Source: Candidatus Desantisiibacteriota bacterium
GTDB taxonomy: Bacteria; UBA9089; CG2-30-40-21
Direction of reading: 5' to 3'
Length of the DNA stretch: 28,053 bases
Assembly (NCBI GenBank): GCA_016208205.1
Contig: JACQYP010000087.1
Coordinates: 1 to 28,053 of the forward strand
Part shown: positions 8,125 through 17,595 of the stretch, piece after piece
How the letters are laid out: every line of letters begins with the position of its first letter
Numbering within the stretch: position 1 is the stretch's first letter
Notes under the pieces: model-generated
Told to the model about the DNA's origin: nothing
Seen by the model: the letters and a program-made list of their open reading frames with translations, nothing else
Database searches by the model: none
Program-made: the position numbers and the translations under genes

Positions 8125-8213
8125 CCTTATTGGTGATCGTTCAGCTGTCGGCATAGGAAATGATTCCACCGCTATCAAGGGTGGAAGATGATACTGAACG
8201 CTTACCCTTATTG
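8125..8213. mobile_element. 73-bp MITE-like element with 8-bp target duplication, upstream of pilT
   Basis: Element 8133-8205, with 12-bp terminal inverted repeats: GTGATCGTTCAG on the left and CTGAACGCTTAC on the right (reverse complement GTAAGCGTTCAG), 10 of 12 matching. CCTTATTG occurs directly on both sides, at 8125-8132 and 8206-8213, a perfect 8-bp duplication. It has no coding capacity. GTAA ends with an 8-bp duplication are what I recall for IS66-family transposons, so a transposase supplied in trans is likely. The left duplication overlaps the pilT ribosome-binding site. Confidence 0.85.
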
Positions 8214-8216
8214 ATT

Positions 8217-8297
8217 TAGGCTGTCAGACAGTAGGTTGTCAGGTTGCATTTATTTTCCTACTAACAGCCTACAGTCTACCTGCCTACAACCTATCTC
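8217..8297. repeat. Inverted repeat of AGGCTGTAGG-type units
   Basis: A left arm of TAGGCTGTC/AGTAGGTTGTCAGG units (8217-8243) faces a right arm of CCTACTAACAGCCTACAG and CCTACAACCTA units (8259-8294). Similar units lie at 5181-5205, 21487-21592, 23490-23513 and 23733-23768. It belongs to the 359-base non-coding gap between pilT and pilB, which is otherwise filled by the two small elements on either side. Confidence 0.6.
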
Positions 8298-8337
8298 TTA
8301 TTATCGTCAAAATACAGGAAAATATTAAGCACAAATA

Positions 8338-8448
8338 GTAACTACTCAGATATTCAGAATAGACATTCCTCCTCTCCTCATGGGAGAGGGCGAGTAATGT
8401 GAGCAGGTTCTCTTATTCTGACTCCTGACTCCTAAGCTGAGTAGTTAA
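8338..8448. mobile_element. 111-bp MITE-like element (GTAACTACTCAG ends), degraded
   Basis: GTAACTACTCAG at 8338-8349 and CTGAGTAGTTAA at 8437-8448 form inverted ends, 11 of 12 matching, the same ends as the element at 25294-25505. The interior has a CCTCTCC/GGGAGAGG hairpin (8370-8390) also present at 10436-10454. No target duplication is seen and the right terminal base is changed, so this looks like an older copy. It ends 22 bases before the pilB stop codon. Confidence 0.65.
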
Positions 8449-8470
8449 GCCAAGATAGAATGTTGGGCTA

Positions 8471-10252
8471 CTAATACTCCATCTTTTCTTCAAAGGTTAA
8501 GCGCAATACCTCTTCAACGGTCGTTAATCCGGCAACAACCTTTCTCAGGGCAGCCTCACGCAGGCTGATCATACCATTTTGTATGGCAGCTTGTTTAATT
8601 ATCTGGGATGGTTCACGACTTAAAACAAGCTGTCTTATCTCCTCTGTCAGAATCATTGTCTCAAAAACAGCCAATCTTCCTCTGTATCCAATACCATTAC
8701 ACCTATCGCATCCCTTTCCTCGATAAAGAGTTACCTCTCGTTTTGAATCTATCCTTACCCCAATAGCCTGCAAATTCTTTGCTGTTTCCTGATATGCCTC
8801 TCTGCACTCAGGGCATATCTTCCTGACCAACCTCTGGGCAATAGACATGATAACGGTTGATGAGATTAAAAACGGCTCTATACCCATATTAATCAATCTT
8901 GTAATCGCACCGGCTGAATCATTGGTATGCAGGGTAGTAAAGACCAGATGTCCTGTTAAGGATGCATTAATAGAAACCTCAGCTGTTTCTTTATCCCGTA
9001 TCTCACCCACCATAATAATATCCGGATCCTGCCTTAAAAACGCCCTTAATCCATCTGTAAACTCAAATCCTATTTCCGGTTTTATCTGAACCTGATTTAC
9101 CCCAGGCAGAACATATTCTATTGGGTCCTCAATCGTCATAATATTTTTTGCTACAGCATCTATAGATTTTAATGTAGAATAAAGCGTCGTTGATTTCCCT
9201 GAACCTGTTGGTCCGGTCACAAGAATTATCCCATACGGGGCATGGATACACTTCTTAAATATTTCTAATGTCTTTTGTTCAAACCCAAGGTCATGAAGGT
9301 CTAAGCATAGGGCTGAGGAATCAAGGATACGCATGACCACCTTTTCCCCAAATGCTGTGGGAATCATAGAAACACGAAAGTCAATATCCCTGTTCTCGTA
9401 TTTTACCTTAAACCTTCCATCCTGAGGCAGCCTCTTTTCTGCAATATCAAGACCAGACATAATCTTTATTCGAGAAACAATAGCATTTTGATACTTTTTG
9501 GGTGGAGAGGGCACCTCATATAATATTCCATCAATCCTTGTCCTGATCCTTACCTGATTTTCAAAAGGCTCTATATGAATATCAGAAGCTCTGTTGCGGA
9601 TTGCATCCATCAGCATGTAATTAACTAAGCTGACTACAGAAGCATCCTTGCTCTCCTGAACCAATAAGGTAATGTCATCTTTTTCATTCTGTTGTTGAAC
9701 AACCTCAACCCCTCCCTGTCCCTCTAACTTTCTTATAATATTTTCAACAGAGAGTATCTTGCCATAAATTTTTTCAATTATCTTTTTTATCTCTGATTCT
9801 GTGGCAATTACCGGCTGAATAACGCACTTGGTCCTGGAAGATAAGCTATCTATGAGAAAGATATTTAATGGATCCGTGAGAGCAACCGTTAATGTTTTAT
9901 CTTTCTTACTTAATGGCAAAACCAGATCCTTCTGGATAATACTTTCAGGAATAATACCTTTTATTGAGGAGTCTATAGCATTTAATTGTTCTCTTGTTAC
10001 CCTTGGTGTCTTTGTTTCTGATGCTAAAAAATCAGCGATTTCCGTATCCTTAATGATTCCTAACTCAACCAGAACACAAGCTAATCTTTCGCCCCCTTTT
10101 TTTTGGATATCTATTGCTTGTTTTAATTGGGTATAGTTTATAATACCCTTTTCTACCAGCATCTCTCCAAGACGGCGTCTACCCTTATTAGAGAACTTGC
10201 CATCTTCCACACCCTCATTTCTTTCCACAGGTATCACAGATGTTGCAGCCAC
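8471..10252 (-). CDS. pilB: PilB/GspE assembly ATPase
   Basis: 593 residues. An N-terminal MshEN/T2SSE_N domain (about 28-180: 'RRLGEMLVEKGIINYTQLKQAI' and repeats) is the type known to bind cyclic di-GMP in related ATPases. A second N-terminal domain and a RecA-like motor domain follow: Walker A GPTGSGKST at about 347-355, Walker B 'DPDIIMVGEIRD', His box 'GHLVFTTLHT'. A four-cysteine zinc motif (CPEC at about 480, CDRC at about 515) is typical of PilB and GspE but absent from PilT. The enzyme hydrolyses ATP to drive pilin polymerisation. The start is GTG at 10252, chosen because GAGG lies seven bases upstream and the next in-frame options are downstream of the conserved region. First gene of the leftward operon, 53 bases from the promoter -10. 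Confidence 0.93.
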   Translation of the reverse strand: MAATSVIPVERNEGVEDGKFSNKGRRRLGEMLVEKGIINYTQLKQAIDIQKKGGERLACVLVELGIIKDTEIADFLASETKTPRVTREQLNAIDSSIKGIIPESIIQKDLVLPLSKKDKTLTVALTDPLNIFLIDSLSSRTKCVIQPVIATESEIKKIIEKIYGKILSVENIIRKLEGQGGVEVVQQQNEKDDITLLVQESKDASVVSLVNYMLMDAIRNRASDIHIEPFENQVRIRTRIDGILYEVPSPPKKYQNAIVSRIKIMSGLDIAEKRLPQDGRFKVKYENRDIDFRVSMIPTAFGEKVVMRILDSSALCLDLHDLGFEQKTLEIFKKCIHAPYGIILVTGPTGSGKSTTLYSTLKSIDAVAKNIMTIEDPIEYVLPGVNQVQIKPEIGFEFTDGLRAFLRQDPDIIMVGEIRDKETAEVSINASLTGHLVFTTLHTNDSAGAITRLINMGIEPFLISSTVIMSIAQRLVRKICPECREAYQETAKNLQAIGVRIDSKREVTLYRGKGCDRCNGIGYRGRLAVFETMILTEEIRQLVLSREPSQIIKQAAIQNGMISLREAALRKVVAGLTTVEEVLRLTFEEKMEY

Positions 10253-10284
10253 AAATTAACCTCATTTTTTTCATAAAAGATAAA

Positions 10285-10314
10285 TTGACTATTTTACAGT
10301 ATGAATTATATACT
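10285..10314 (+). promoter_or_regulatory. Possible overlapping rightward promoter
   Basis: TTGACT at 10285-10290 and TATACT at 10309-10314 with an 18-base spacer on the plus strand. Its -10 overlaps the -10 of the leftward pilus promoter, so the two would compete for polymerase. A stronger rightward promoter lies at 10542-10570, so this one is uncertain. Confidence 0.3.
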
Positions 10315-10333
10315 ACATTTGTCAGATTGTCAA
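10305..10333 (-). promoter_or_regulatory. Near-perfect sigma-70 promoter for the pilus operon
   Basis: On the minus strand TTGACA (10333-10328) and TATAAT (10310-10305) are separated by exactly 17 bases. Transcription would start near 10298, giving a leader of about 45 bases to the pilB GTG at 10252. This is the only strong promoter I see for the leftward gene set. Confidence 0.8.
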
Positions 10334-10435
10334 TAAAAAAATTCCTGGAAATCTCATTATGACAGAAATTGTGTAAAAATCAGTGTTCATTAGTGGTTAT
10401 ATTTTCTCCAATTCTCCATATTCTCCATTTCTCTC

Positions 10436-10486
10436 CCTCTCCTCATGGGAGAGGGACAATAAGAATTGCCGGGCTTCCAGCCTGTC
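10436..10486. repeat. Palindromes in the divergent intergenic region
   Basis: CCCTCTCC and GGAGAGGG (10436-10454 region) form a hairpin shared with the element at 8338-8448. GGGCT-TCC-AGCCT (near 10470-10483) is a small palindrome with the same TCC centre as those at 18533-18549 and 19082-19098. Direct TTCTCCA repeats precede them at about 10402-10432. The rest of the 367-base gap holds the promoters annotated separately. Confidence 0.5.
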
Positions 10487-10541
10487 ATTTGTCTGTTTGC
10501 ACAGCTCGAAAAAAAAATTGCCAAAGGTGATACAAAAGCCT

Positions 10542-10570
10542 TGACTTTTTTGGAAGGGTATTGTATAATA
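10542..10570 (+). promoter_or_regulatory. Sigma-70 promoter for the giant surface protein
   Basis: TTGACT at 10542-10547, a 17-base spacer, and a consensus TATAAT at 10565-10570. Initiation near 10577 gives a leader of about 43 bases to the GTG at 10620. This also argues against any upstream start such as 10575, which would precede or coincide with the transcript start. Confidence 0.75.
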
Positions 10571-10619
10571 AACTTTGTGCCTTTATGTGTATTGCTTGCA
10601 CGAACTCTGGGAGGGAACA

Positions 10620-13600
10620 GTGAAACAAGCATTTTTATTGTCTGCAATTATTATTCTTGCGTCTTGCCATATTACTTCTGCTGCATCTCCTGCTTTTAAT
10701 ACCCTTGGAACAAGGCTTCAGATGAGTGAATTGGATGTTGGCCGTGATGGTGATCCTGCCGGCACAGGGTGGAACTCTGCCCCATGCTGGATGGATTTTG
10801 GTCCATTTACCTCAGGCGATCACACTATTAATCGTGATGGGTTAAAGGATTTATTCATTGGTGATAAGGATGGGAATGTCTGGTTTTATGAGAATATTGG
10901 GACAGAGAAGGAGCCTGTAGTTGATACGGGCTTTAGATTACAGATGGAAACAGCAGATGGTCCCACAGTCAATGTTGGGCACAATGCTACCCCATTTCTG
11001 ATTGATTGGGACAGGGATTGTGATCTGGATCTGATTGTCGGCAACTCAAAGGGGACATTTTACTATTATGAGAACAAGCTTGTGGACGAGGTTCATAGGT
11101 TTCAGACAGGCATAGAGTTGTCAAGGGGTCCAGTGCTTGTAGCTCAAACCTCAACCGTAGGCAGTGCTCAGGATATCTTTGTTATTGGTAAATATGCCTA
11201 TGTAGCTGCAGGTGAAATGGGACTGCAGATATTTGATATCTCTAATCCGTATAAGCCCAGCCTTGTTGGCGGCTTTGATTCAGCCGGCTCTGCTCAGGGG
11301 GTATTTGTTCGAGGGAATTATGCCTATCTTGCTGATGGTAAGGAAGGATTAAGGGTTGTTGATATTACTGATCCTAAATCTCCAAAAGAAACAGGCGGGC
11401 TTGTTCCGAGAAACCCGCAAGGGGTAAAAAAACCACAAGATAGTATTCAGCCGGGGGCAACAGATGTTTATGTGGTTGGGAATTATGCCTTCGTTGCCTG
11501 CGGCATAGGCGGGCTGCAGATTGTGGATGTAACAGATCCAACCAAGCCTAATGCAGGTAAGGATGACAGGCATGGCTTTGATGTGCCCATTGGCGGGATT
11601 GCCAATGGGGTTTATGTGGTTGGTAATCATGTTTATGTTGCCTGTGGTAATGCCGGGCTTCAGGTTCTTGAGGTGCGAGACTTTTTCCCTACTGTTGGGA
11701 CAACCTCCAGCATTGGCACAACCGGCTCAAATGGTATTTTCCAGCTTGGGGTGGTAGATACCCCTGGATGTGCTATGGATGTCTGGATAAATCCTGATGT
11801 CTCTGCGCGGTATGTCTATGTTGCAGATGAAAAGGGTGGATTGCAGATAATTGATGTTGGTGCCGGCTTTACTGTAAGCAATACGACTATGGCTGATGCT
11901 GCCCTTGTCCCAAACAGCATTTCCTTTGAGGATGCTCAAAATGTGTTTGTGAAACGACAACAGGATGGATCTACCATTGCCTATGTATCTGATGGAGCAA
12001 ATGGCTTTCAGATGGTTGATGTTACTGACCCAACCACCCCTGTTCGCATGCCTGGTGCATCATACAATACCAAAGACTACACCTCAGCCGTCTGGGTGCA
12101 GGATAATTATATCTATGCAGCCGACCGCATGGCCGGCATGGCTATCTTTGATGATTATAACCCGCCAAACCTACAAGCTCGAAACTTTGTAAGCGTTAAT
12201 GCCTTTTTTTCCACGCCCCATATCTTTGACCTTGATGAGGATGGTTTTTGCGACATGCTCTCTGGTGATGAGCATGGCTATGTCTGGTTTTTCCATAATC
12301 AGGGGGCATTGTCTAACCCTTCGTTTAATGACGGCTTCAGGATTCGCGGCTCATCAAGCAGTGGACTGCTTGATGCCGGGCAGTATTCAACCCCCTGGAT
12401 AGTTGATTGGAATGGCGATGGGATAAAGGATTTGATTGTCGGCAATGAAACAGGGAATGTGCTGTTCTATGAGGGGTATGAGACCATCCCCCTGCCAACA
12501 GACAGTATTGAGGGATTAATTCCGCTTGCCACCCGCAACAGGTACCTTGCCTTTAAGCCTGCCAAAACCATCAAGGTCTCTGGTCGTGATATTGATGTTG
12601 GCAGACGGTCATGTCCAATGGTTGGCGACTGGAATAATGATAACGGATTGGACTTGATTATTGGCAATGAGGATGGCAAGCTCAGCATATTTTTGAATAC
12701 CAAAACATGGCCCGGTGAAGAGCCTTCATTCAACGCCTCTTTCAATGTTCGTGAGCAATTGACAGACAAACACATAGATTCGCCCCTACAATTGGGTGAA
12801 TTTTCTGTCCCCTTTGTGGTTGACTGGGATAATGACCATAAGAAAGATCTCATTATTGGTGATGTGGATGGGTTCGTTACCTATTTTCGCAACTCAGGGA
12901 CAAATACAAACAACCCTAAGTTTTCATCAGGATTCAGACCACAAAGAACAGGTCCGCAGGGGATGATGGATGTCAAGGTAGATGGCGGTTATGCTGTCCC
13001 TGTTGCCTTTGATTGGGATATGGATGGCAGCAAGGATCTGATTGTGGGTGATTTTCATGGCAAGGTGTGGTTTTTCAGGAATATCGGCACTGATGCTGCA
13101 CCTGTATTCGGCACACCAACACAGATGTTATCGAATAATACTCCGCTTGATGTTGGTCAGTATGCCGCACCCTTTGTTTGTGACTGGAATCATGATGGAC
13201 AAAAGGATCTGATTGTCGGCAATGAGAATGGCTACTGTTTACTTTTTCCAAATATCAGCACAGCTAACGGCACGCAGGCACTGGGAACATCGACTATTCT
13301 CCGTAATATTATTGGTGATATTGATGTAGGCAGGTTTGCAAGACCATGGGTGGTTGATTATAATGTGGACTGGTTAGATGATTTGATAGTAGGCAATGGT
13401 GATGGTAATATCAAGGTTTATCTTAATATAGGCAATGAACAAAAGCCGGAATATGGATCTGGTGAGAATGAGACACAAACAATTGATACGCAGATAACAG
13501 ATATAGATGCAGGCGTGTGTGCTGCCCCATGTATTACTGACTGGAATAATGATGAGACTCTGGATTTGTTATCAGGAAACAAAGAGGGCATTGTCTGGTT

Positions 13601-16600
13601 ATTTACTTCAGCAACCGGTACAGCAATTGTGTGGATAGATGAGTCCATTACCCTGAAGACAGGTGTTTATGACTGGCCGGCATTCAGGTATAATGCATCA
13701 AGGGATGGGAATGACCCGACTGAGACACTGATACCGCCGCTGGATCTTTATTGGCCATATGGCACAGGATCCTCTGTTGTTTCCTCACCTGTAGTTCTGG
13801 GGGGTACGGTAGCGGTTTGCAGCAAGGATGGGGTGATTTCTTGTATCGATACGACGGGCAATGGAAGCATTACTAAGAAGATAACTACCTCCTTTGACTC
13901 AACCCCGATTATGGTTGGTGAAAATATCTATGTTGCCGGGCATGATGGAATAATCCGCTGCCTCAATCTGGGGACCCTGGCAGAGCAATGGGCATATCAA
14001 ACAAATGGCTCTATCCAGTGGTCATCCCCCATGATTGTTAACGGCAGGCTTTATATCGGCTGTAGTGACGAACGGTTGTATTGCTTAAGTGCAGATACCG
14101 GCGAGTTTCTCTGGAGTTATAAGACTGGAGGGAGACTCGAGTCTTCCCCTACAGTGGTAAACGGCAGGGTTTATTTCGGCAGCATGGATGGCAGGGTATA
14201 TTGCCTTGATGCGGTCAATGGGGCATTAAAGTGGGAGTATAATATCGGTTCAGCCATTCACTCTACAGCGTGTATAAGAAACAATATCCTTTATGTCGGG
14301 GCAGATAACGGCAGGGTTTATGCCATAAAGACAGATACCGGCGGCTTGCTCTGGAGCTCTCAGGCATCGAAGGGTTCATCACCGGCTATAGATACGGACA
14401 CCCTGTATTTTGGCGGAGAAGATGGGTGTTTCTATGCCATGGAGGCTTTAACCGGAAAGGCAAAATGGTCATACTACATCGGCAGCCCGATTCATTCATC
14501 CCCAATCGTTGCAAACGGCATTATTTTCGTTGGTGCAGACAACGGCACTATCTATGCCTTAAGCACTGAGGCAAACTCAAGGAACAGGCTTATCTGGAGC
14601 TATCAGACTAAGGGTAAGGTATCCAGTTCACCAGCCGTGGCAGGCAATCGCCTGTTTGTAGCCTCAGAGGATGGGAATTGCTATATTTTTGGACCAAAGC
14701 GGTTTCTTGGTTCATCAAAGACTGCCTCTGTCAATGGACCTGTGCCCCCTGGAGGGACACTGAGTTATACCATTAATATCAGCAATGCCATAGGCACAAA
14801 TACAGTTAGCGTAATTGATGAGCTTGATGCAAGCCTTATTAATCCGGTGAATATATCAGGCAATGGGACAACTACTACTCAAAACGGACAAACGGTTATT
14901 ATCTGGAATAATATTGACCCGCAATCAGTCAACTTGTTGAGGTTTGATATCAGCGTCTCATCGGATGCCTTGCCAGGGGCAATAATTAACAATACTGCTC
15001 GAATTGAGTGGACGGCAGGTTCTTACACTATCCCTAACGTTCATATTCGTGTAGCCGGGACAGTAACAACTGTGAAGAGAATGATCCCTGCTAAGCAGGA
15101 ATTTTCCCCGGGCGAGGCGATTGAGTATACCATTACCTGCAAAAATATTATGGGCACAACCATTCACAAACTGACCATATCAGATGAGATTAATTCTAAA
15201 TTGACAGCTATTGTTCCCTTGAATAATGGCGTATATGATGACAAAACCAGACGGATAACATGGCAAATTGGCGAAAGTTTTGCCAATGGGAAAGAGCTAA
15301 CGGTTGGATTCCGTGCGAATGTATTACCAACTGCACCCAATAAAAGCAGGATCATGAATAATACTGCCTCATTCTGGTCGATTGATACTGGAGGAGGCAG
15401 TGTAACAGCAGTACCTGGTTCTGTTACTATTGTTGCCCCGGATTTTGGACAATCTAATAGATTGGCGTCACCCAATGTTGTTCGCTCCGGAGCAATTATC
15501 ACCTATGATATTACCTACACCAATTCTGGAACCATGGCCACAGATGTTATTGTGGTTGATAAGGTGGACAATAACCTGTCTGTTGTTAGCCCAAGTATCT
15601 CTCAGCTTGGGGTTTATGACCCTGATTATCATCTGATTACATGGAGATTGGGGCAGATTGAAGCAAATAAATCAGGGACACTGTCCTATAAGGCTATTGT
15701 CAATTCCCCCATAGATAACAAAACACAGATTACTAATAATGCTGCAATATCCTGTAGGCAGATGGAAACACCGTATCCGGTAGTAGGAGGCACAGTTACT
15801 GCGGATAACAGGCCCGAGTTTAATTATTCAAGCATTGATGTATCCCCGAGGGATGGGACAGGGCCGTATGATGTTATGGAATATACCATTACTTGTGTTA
15901 ATAGCGGGGATGCGACTGCTACTACGACAATGATCGTGGATTCTTTAAGCAGCTACCTTTCTCTTGGTTCTCTGACCAGTCAGGAGAAGGTCGCTTCAGT
16001 GGATCTGCATGGTAACTGGAATCAGTTTGATTCAGGCTTGGTTGATGGAAACATTACCATTCGGACAAACAATGGGACATATACATCAAAAGAGATAAAC
16101 CTTGCCAATTATCCAAATGTGTTGACCCTGCAAAGAGAGATAAACACCGGCCCGGCTAAGGTAACACTGAGATATGATCAGGATAGGTTTATCCTTGAAT
16201 GCCGCAACAATGGTCATCTAATAGAGCTTAAAGAAACAGGGCTTCTGCCGTTTTTCTCATGTATAAAGATTCCCCCTGGCGTTTATTGTGATTCAATGGC
16301 AAGATATGATACCATTACCAGAGATTTAAGCTGGGATATTGGCGATATACCTGCCGGCTCAAGCACAACACTGAGGTTTAAGGCACAACTTTTGCCCGGC
16401 ATAGGCACAGTAACCAATAATGCCATTATCTACTGGGGAACAGCATCAACAGGGACAGGTACTTACAGGATTGATCCTGTGTATACCAATGTGGATATCA
16501 GCCCGCCGATTGTTGGCTTGATCCCTGTTGAGGGAACAATTGCTAATCAGGATGAGGATGCAGATATAGATGGGGCATATACAATCTTCTGGAAGCAGTG

Positions 16601-17501
16601 GTATGATAATGAGTCAGGTGTGGGTATGTATTGCCTTCAGGAGGGGGTGGACATGAAAAATTGGGGAACTGTAAGCGATAGTATCAGTGGAACACAATTG
16701 AGTTATAATATTTCAGGCAAAGGTAAGGGGAATACCTACTATTATCGGCTCAAGGCAAGAAATCATGCCGGATTCTGGAGTGATTTTACCCCATCCTCTG
16801 ATGGTATAAAGATTGTAGATTCCTTTGGGGTAGTAAAAGCAGGGACAATATCAACCGTAACAAAAGACAGGTGCAGGGTGAGTATTCCAAATGATGCCTT
16901 TGTTGATAATGTAACCTTTGTTATCCGTAAGGTTACCAATCCAGCTGCGATTTATGCTCCAGGCATGAATTCAGCTATATTTAATGAATCAATTGTTGAG
17001 CTGACTGCCTTGCCAGAGGCTTATTATGGCTCAAATACTCAGCCGATAAAGCCCATTACCTTGACACTGCCATACCCTGACCCTGATACATTTAATGAGG
17101 CTGAGGATTATAACTATCGCATATTCAAATTAACCGGAAATGAATGGAGAATAGTTCCAGGCAGCCAGGTGGTTTCTCCAGTGAATGATACCATTACCGT
17201 GAATGTGCCCTCACTTTCATTCTATGCTGTGGCTAGGGTAGATAGCAGCGTTGATAATATTGTGGTGAAACCAAATCCGGTAAGAGGAAATACATCGGTA
17301 AAATTTTGTAATGCGAGCGGTAACATCTGGATATACAATACTGCCGGTGAGCTGGTGCGTACCCTTTATGTGACTGGTGGGGAGCCGGAATGGGACACCA
17401 AAAATAGCAATGGCGAGCCGGTGGCAAGCGGGATTTATGTGTGTGTGATTGAGAATGAGCAGAAGGAACGAGTAACAAGGGTGATTGGGATTATCAGGTA
17501 A
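10620..17501 (+). CDS. Giant secreted mosaic beta-propeller/Ig-like surface protein with type-IX-like C-terminal domain
   Basis: 2293 residues from a GTG with GGGAGGG at 10609-10615. A signal peptide (about 1-23, ending 'ITSAA') comes first. Visible domains in order: two FG-GAP/VCBS repeats (about 40-150); seven LVIVD repeats ('YVAxGxxGLQIxDVxDP', about 178-517); eight FG-GAP/VCBS repeats with calcium-loop signatures such as DWNGDGIKDLIVGN (about 532-1000); a PQQ-type propeller of 7-8 blades (about 1040-1357); four DUF11-like Ig domains (about 1363-1950), the last with an inserted module; an Fn3-like domain (about 1960-2062); a further beta domain (about 2075-2205); and a C-terminal 'KPNPVRGNTSVKF...WDTKNSNGEPVASGIYVCVI' domain (about 2210-2293) of the FlgD-Ig/T9SS type A sorting kind. 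It is probably exported and surface-attached. The PorV/PorQ-family gene follows 94 bases downstream. Its ligand is unknown. Confidence 0.85.
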   Translation: MKQAFLLSAIIILASCHITSAASPAFNTLGTRLQMSELDVGRDGDPAGTGWNSAPCWMDFGPFTSGDHTINRDGLKDLFIGDKDGNVWFYENIGTEKEPVVDTGFRLQMETADGPTVNVGHNATPFLIDWDRDCDLDLIVGNSKGTFYYYENKLVDEVHRFQTGIELSRGPVLVAQTSTVGSAQDIFVIGKYAYVAAGEMGLQIFDISNPYKPSLVGGFDSAGSAQGVFVRGNYAYLADGKEGLRVVDITDPKSPKETGGLVPRNPQGVKKPQDSIQPGATDVYVVGNYAFVACGIGGLQIVDVTDPTKPNAGKDDRHGFDVPIGGIANGVYVVGNHVYVACGNAGLQVLEVRDFFPTVGTTSSIGTTGSNGIFQLGVVDTPGCAMDVWINPDVSARYVYVADEKGGLQIIDVGAGFTVSNTTMADAALVPNSISFEDAQNVFVKRQQDGSTIAYVSDGANGFQMVDVTDPTTPVRMPGASYNTKDYTSAVWVQDNYIYAADRMAGMAIFDDYNPPNLQARNFVSVNAFFSTPHIFDLDEDGFCDMLSGDEHGYVWFFHNQGALSNPSFNDGFRIRGSSSSGLLDAGQYSTPWIVDWNGDGIKDLIVGNETGNVLFYEGYETIPLPTDSIEGLIPLATRNRYLAFKPAKTIKVSGRDIDVGRRSCPMVGDWNNDNGLDLIIGNEDGKLSIFLNTKTWPGEEPSFNASFNVREQLTDKHIDSPLQLGEFSVPFVVDWDNDHKKDLIIGDVDGFVTYFRNSGTNTNNPKFSSGFRPQRTGPQGMMDVKVDGGYAVPVAFDWDMDGSKDLIVGDFHGKVWFFRNIGTDAAPVFGTPTQMLSNNTPLDVGQYAAPFVCDWNHDGQKDLIVGNENGYCLLFPNISTANGTQALGTSTILRNIIGDIDVGRFARPWVVDYNVDWLDDLIVGNGDGNIKVYLNIGNEQKPEYGSGENETQTIDTQITDIDAGVCAAPCITDWNNDETLDLLSGNKEGIVWLFTSATGTAIVWIDESITLKTGVYDWPAFRYNASRDGNDPTETLIPPLDLYWPYGTGSSVVSSPVVLGGTVAVCSKDGVISCIDTTGNGSITKKITTSFDSTPIMVGENIYVAGHDGIIRCLNLGTLAEQWAYQTNGSIQWSSPMIVNGRLYIGCSDERLYCLSADTGEFLWSYKTGGRLESSPTVVNGRVYFGSMDGRVYCLDAVNGALKWEYNIGSAIHSTACIRNNILYVGADNGRVYAIKTDTGGLLWSSQASKGSSPAIDTDTLYFGGEDGCFYAMEALTGKAKWSYYIGSPIHSSPIVANGIIFVGADNGTIYALSTEANSRNRLIWSYQTKGKVSSSPAVAGNRLFVASEDGNCYIFGPKRFLGSSKTASVNGPVPPGGTLSYTINISNAIGTNTVSVIDELDASLINPVNISGNGTTTTQNGQTVIIWNNIDPQSVNLLRFDISVSSDALPGAIINNTARIEWTAGSYTIPNVHIRVAGTVTTVKRMIPAKQEFSPGEAIEYTITCKNIMGTTIHKLTISDEINSKLTAIVPLNNGVYDDKTRRITWQIGESFANGKELTVGFRANVLPTAPNKSRIMNNTASFWSIDTGGGSVTAVPGSVTIVAPDFGQSNRLASPNVVRSGAIITYDITYTNSGTMATDVIVVDKVDNNLSVVSPSISQLGVYDPDYHLITWRLGQIEANKSGTLSYKAIVNSPIDNKTQITNNAAISCRQMETPYPVVGGTVTADNRPEFNYSSIDVSPRDGTGPYDVMEYTITCVNSGDATATTTMIVDSLSSYLSLGSLTSQEKVASVDLHGNWNQFDSGLVDGNITIRTNNGTYTSKEINLANYPNVLTLQREINTGPAKVTLRYDQDRFILECRNNGHLIELKETGLLPFFSCIKIPPGVYCDSMARYDTITRDLSWDIGDIPAGSSTTLRFKAQLLPGIGTVTNNAIIYWGTASTGTGTYRIDPVYTNVDISPPIVGLIPVEGTIANQDEDADIDGAYTIFWKQWYDNESGVGMYCLQEGVDMKNWGTVSDSISGTQLSYNISGKGKGNTYYYRLKARNHAGFWSDFTPSSDGIKIVDSFGVVKAGTISTVTKDRCRVSIPNDAFVDNVTFVIRKVTNPAAIYAPGMNSAIFNESIVELTALPEAYYGSNTQPIKPITLTLPYPDPDTFNEAEDYNYRIFKLTGNEWRIVPGSQVVSPVNDTITVNVPSLSFYAVARVDSSVDNIVVKPNPVRGNTSVKFCNASGNIWIYNTAGELVRTLYVTGGEPEWDTKNSNGEPVASGIYVCVIENEQKERVTRVIGIIR

Positions 17502-17507
17502 AAGTAG

Positions 17508-17526
17508 ACGAAGCGTCTCGCTTCGT
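17508..17526. repeat. Palindrome after the giant gene
   Basis: ACGAAGCG and CGCTTCGT form a perfect 8-bp stem around TCT. It starts six bases after the stop codon. No T-run follows, so termination is doubtful and read-through into the PorV-like gene is plausible. Confidence 0.55.
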
Positions 17527-17595
17527 ACCTGTCCGGAAGACTAAATGTGAATGAGGACGCAGAATCTGCTTATCTATTGGGAGGGGGGAAATATC

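Noticed and set aside
8338..8448. Target duplication around the 111-bp element
   Set aside because: The flanks CACAAATA and GCCAAGAT do not match; any similarity after shifting is 7 of 10 at best, so no duplication is claimed.
10575..10619. Upstream in-frame start for the giant protein
   Set aside because: It would lie at or before the predicted transcript start, lacks a ribosome-binding site and puts a non-signal segment ahead of a clean signal peptide; GTG at 10620 is better.
10390..10699. Open frames in the gap between pilB and the giant gene
   Set aside because: They cover promoters and repeats, lack conserved motifs and overlap the signal peptide region of the giant gene in other frames.
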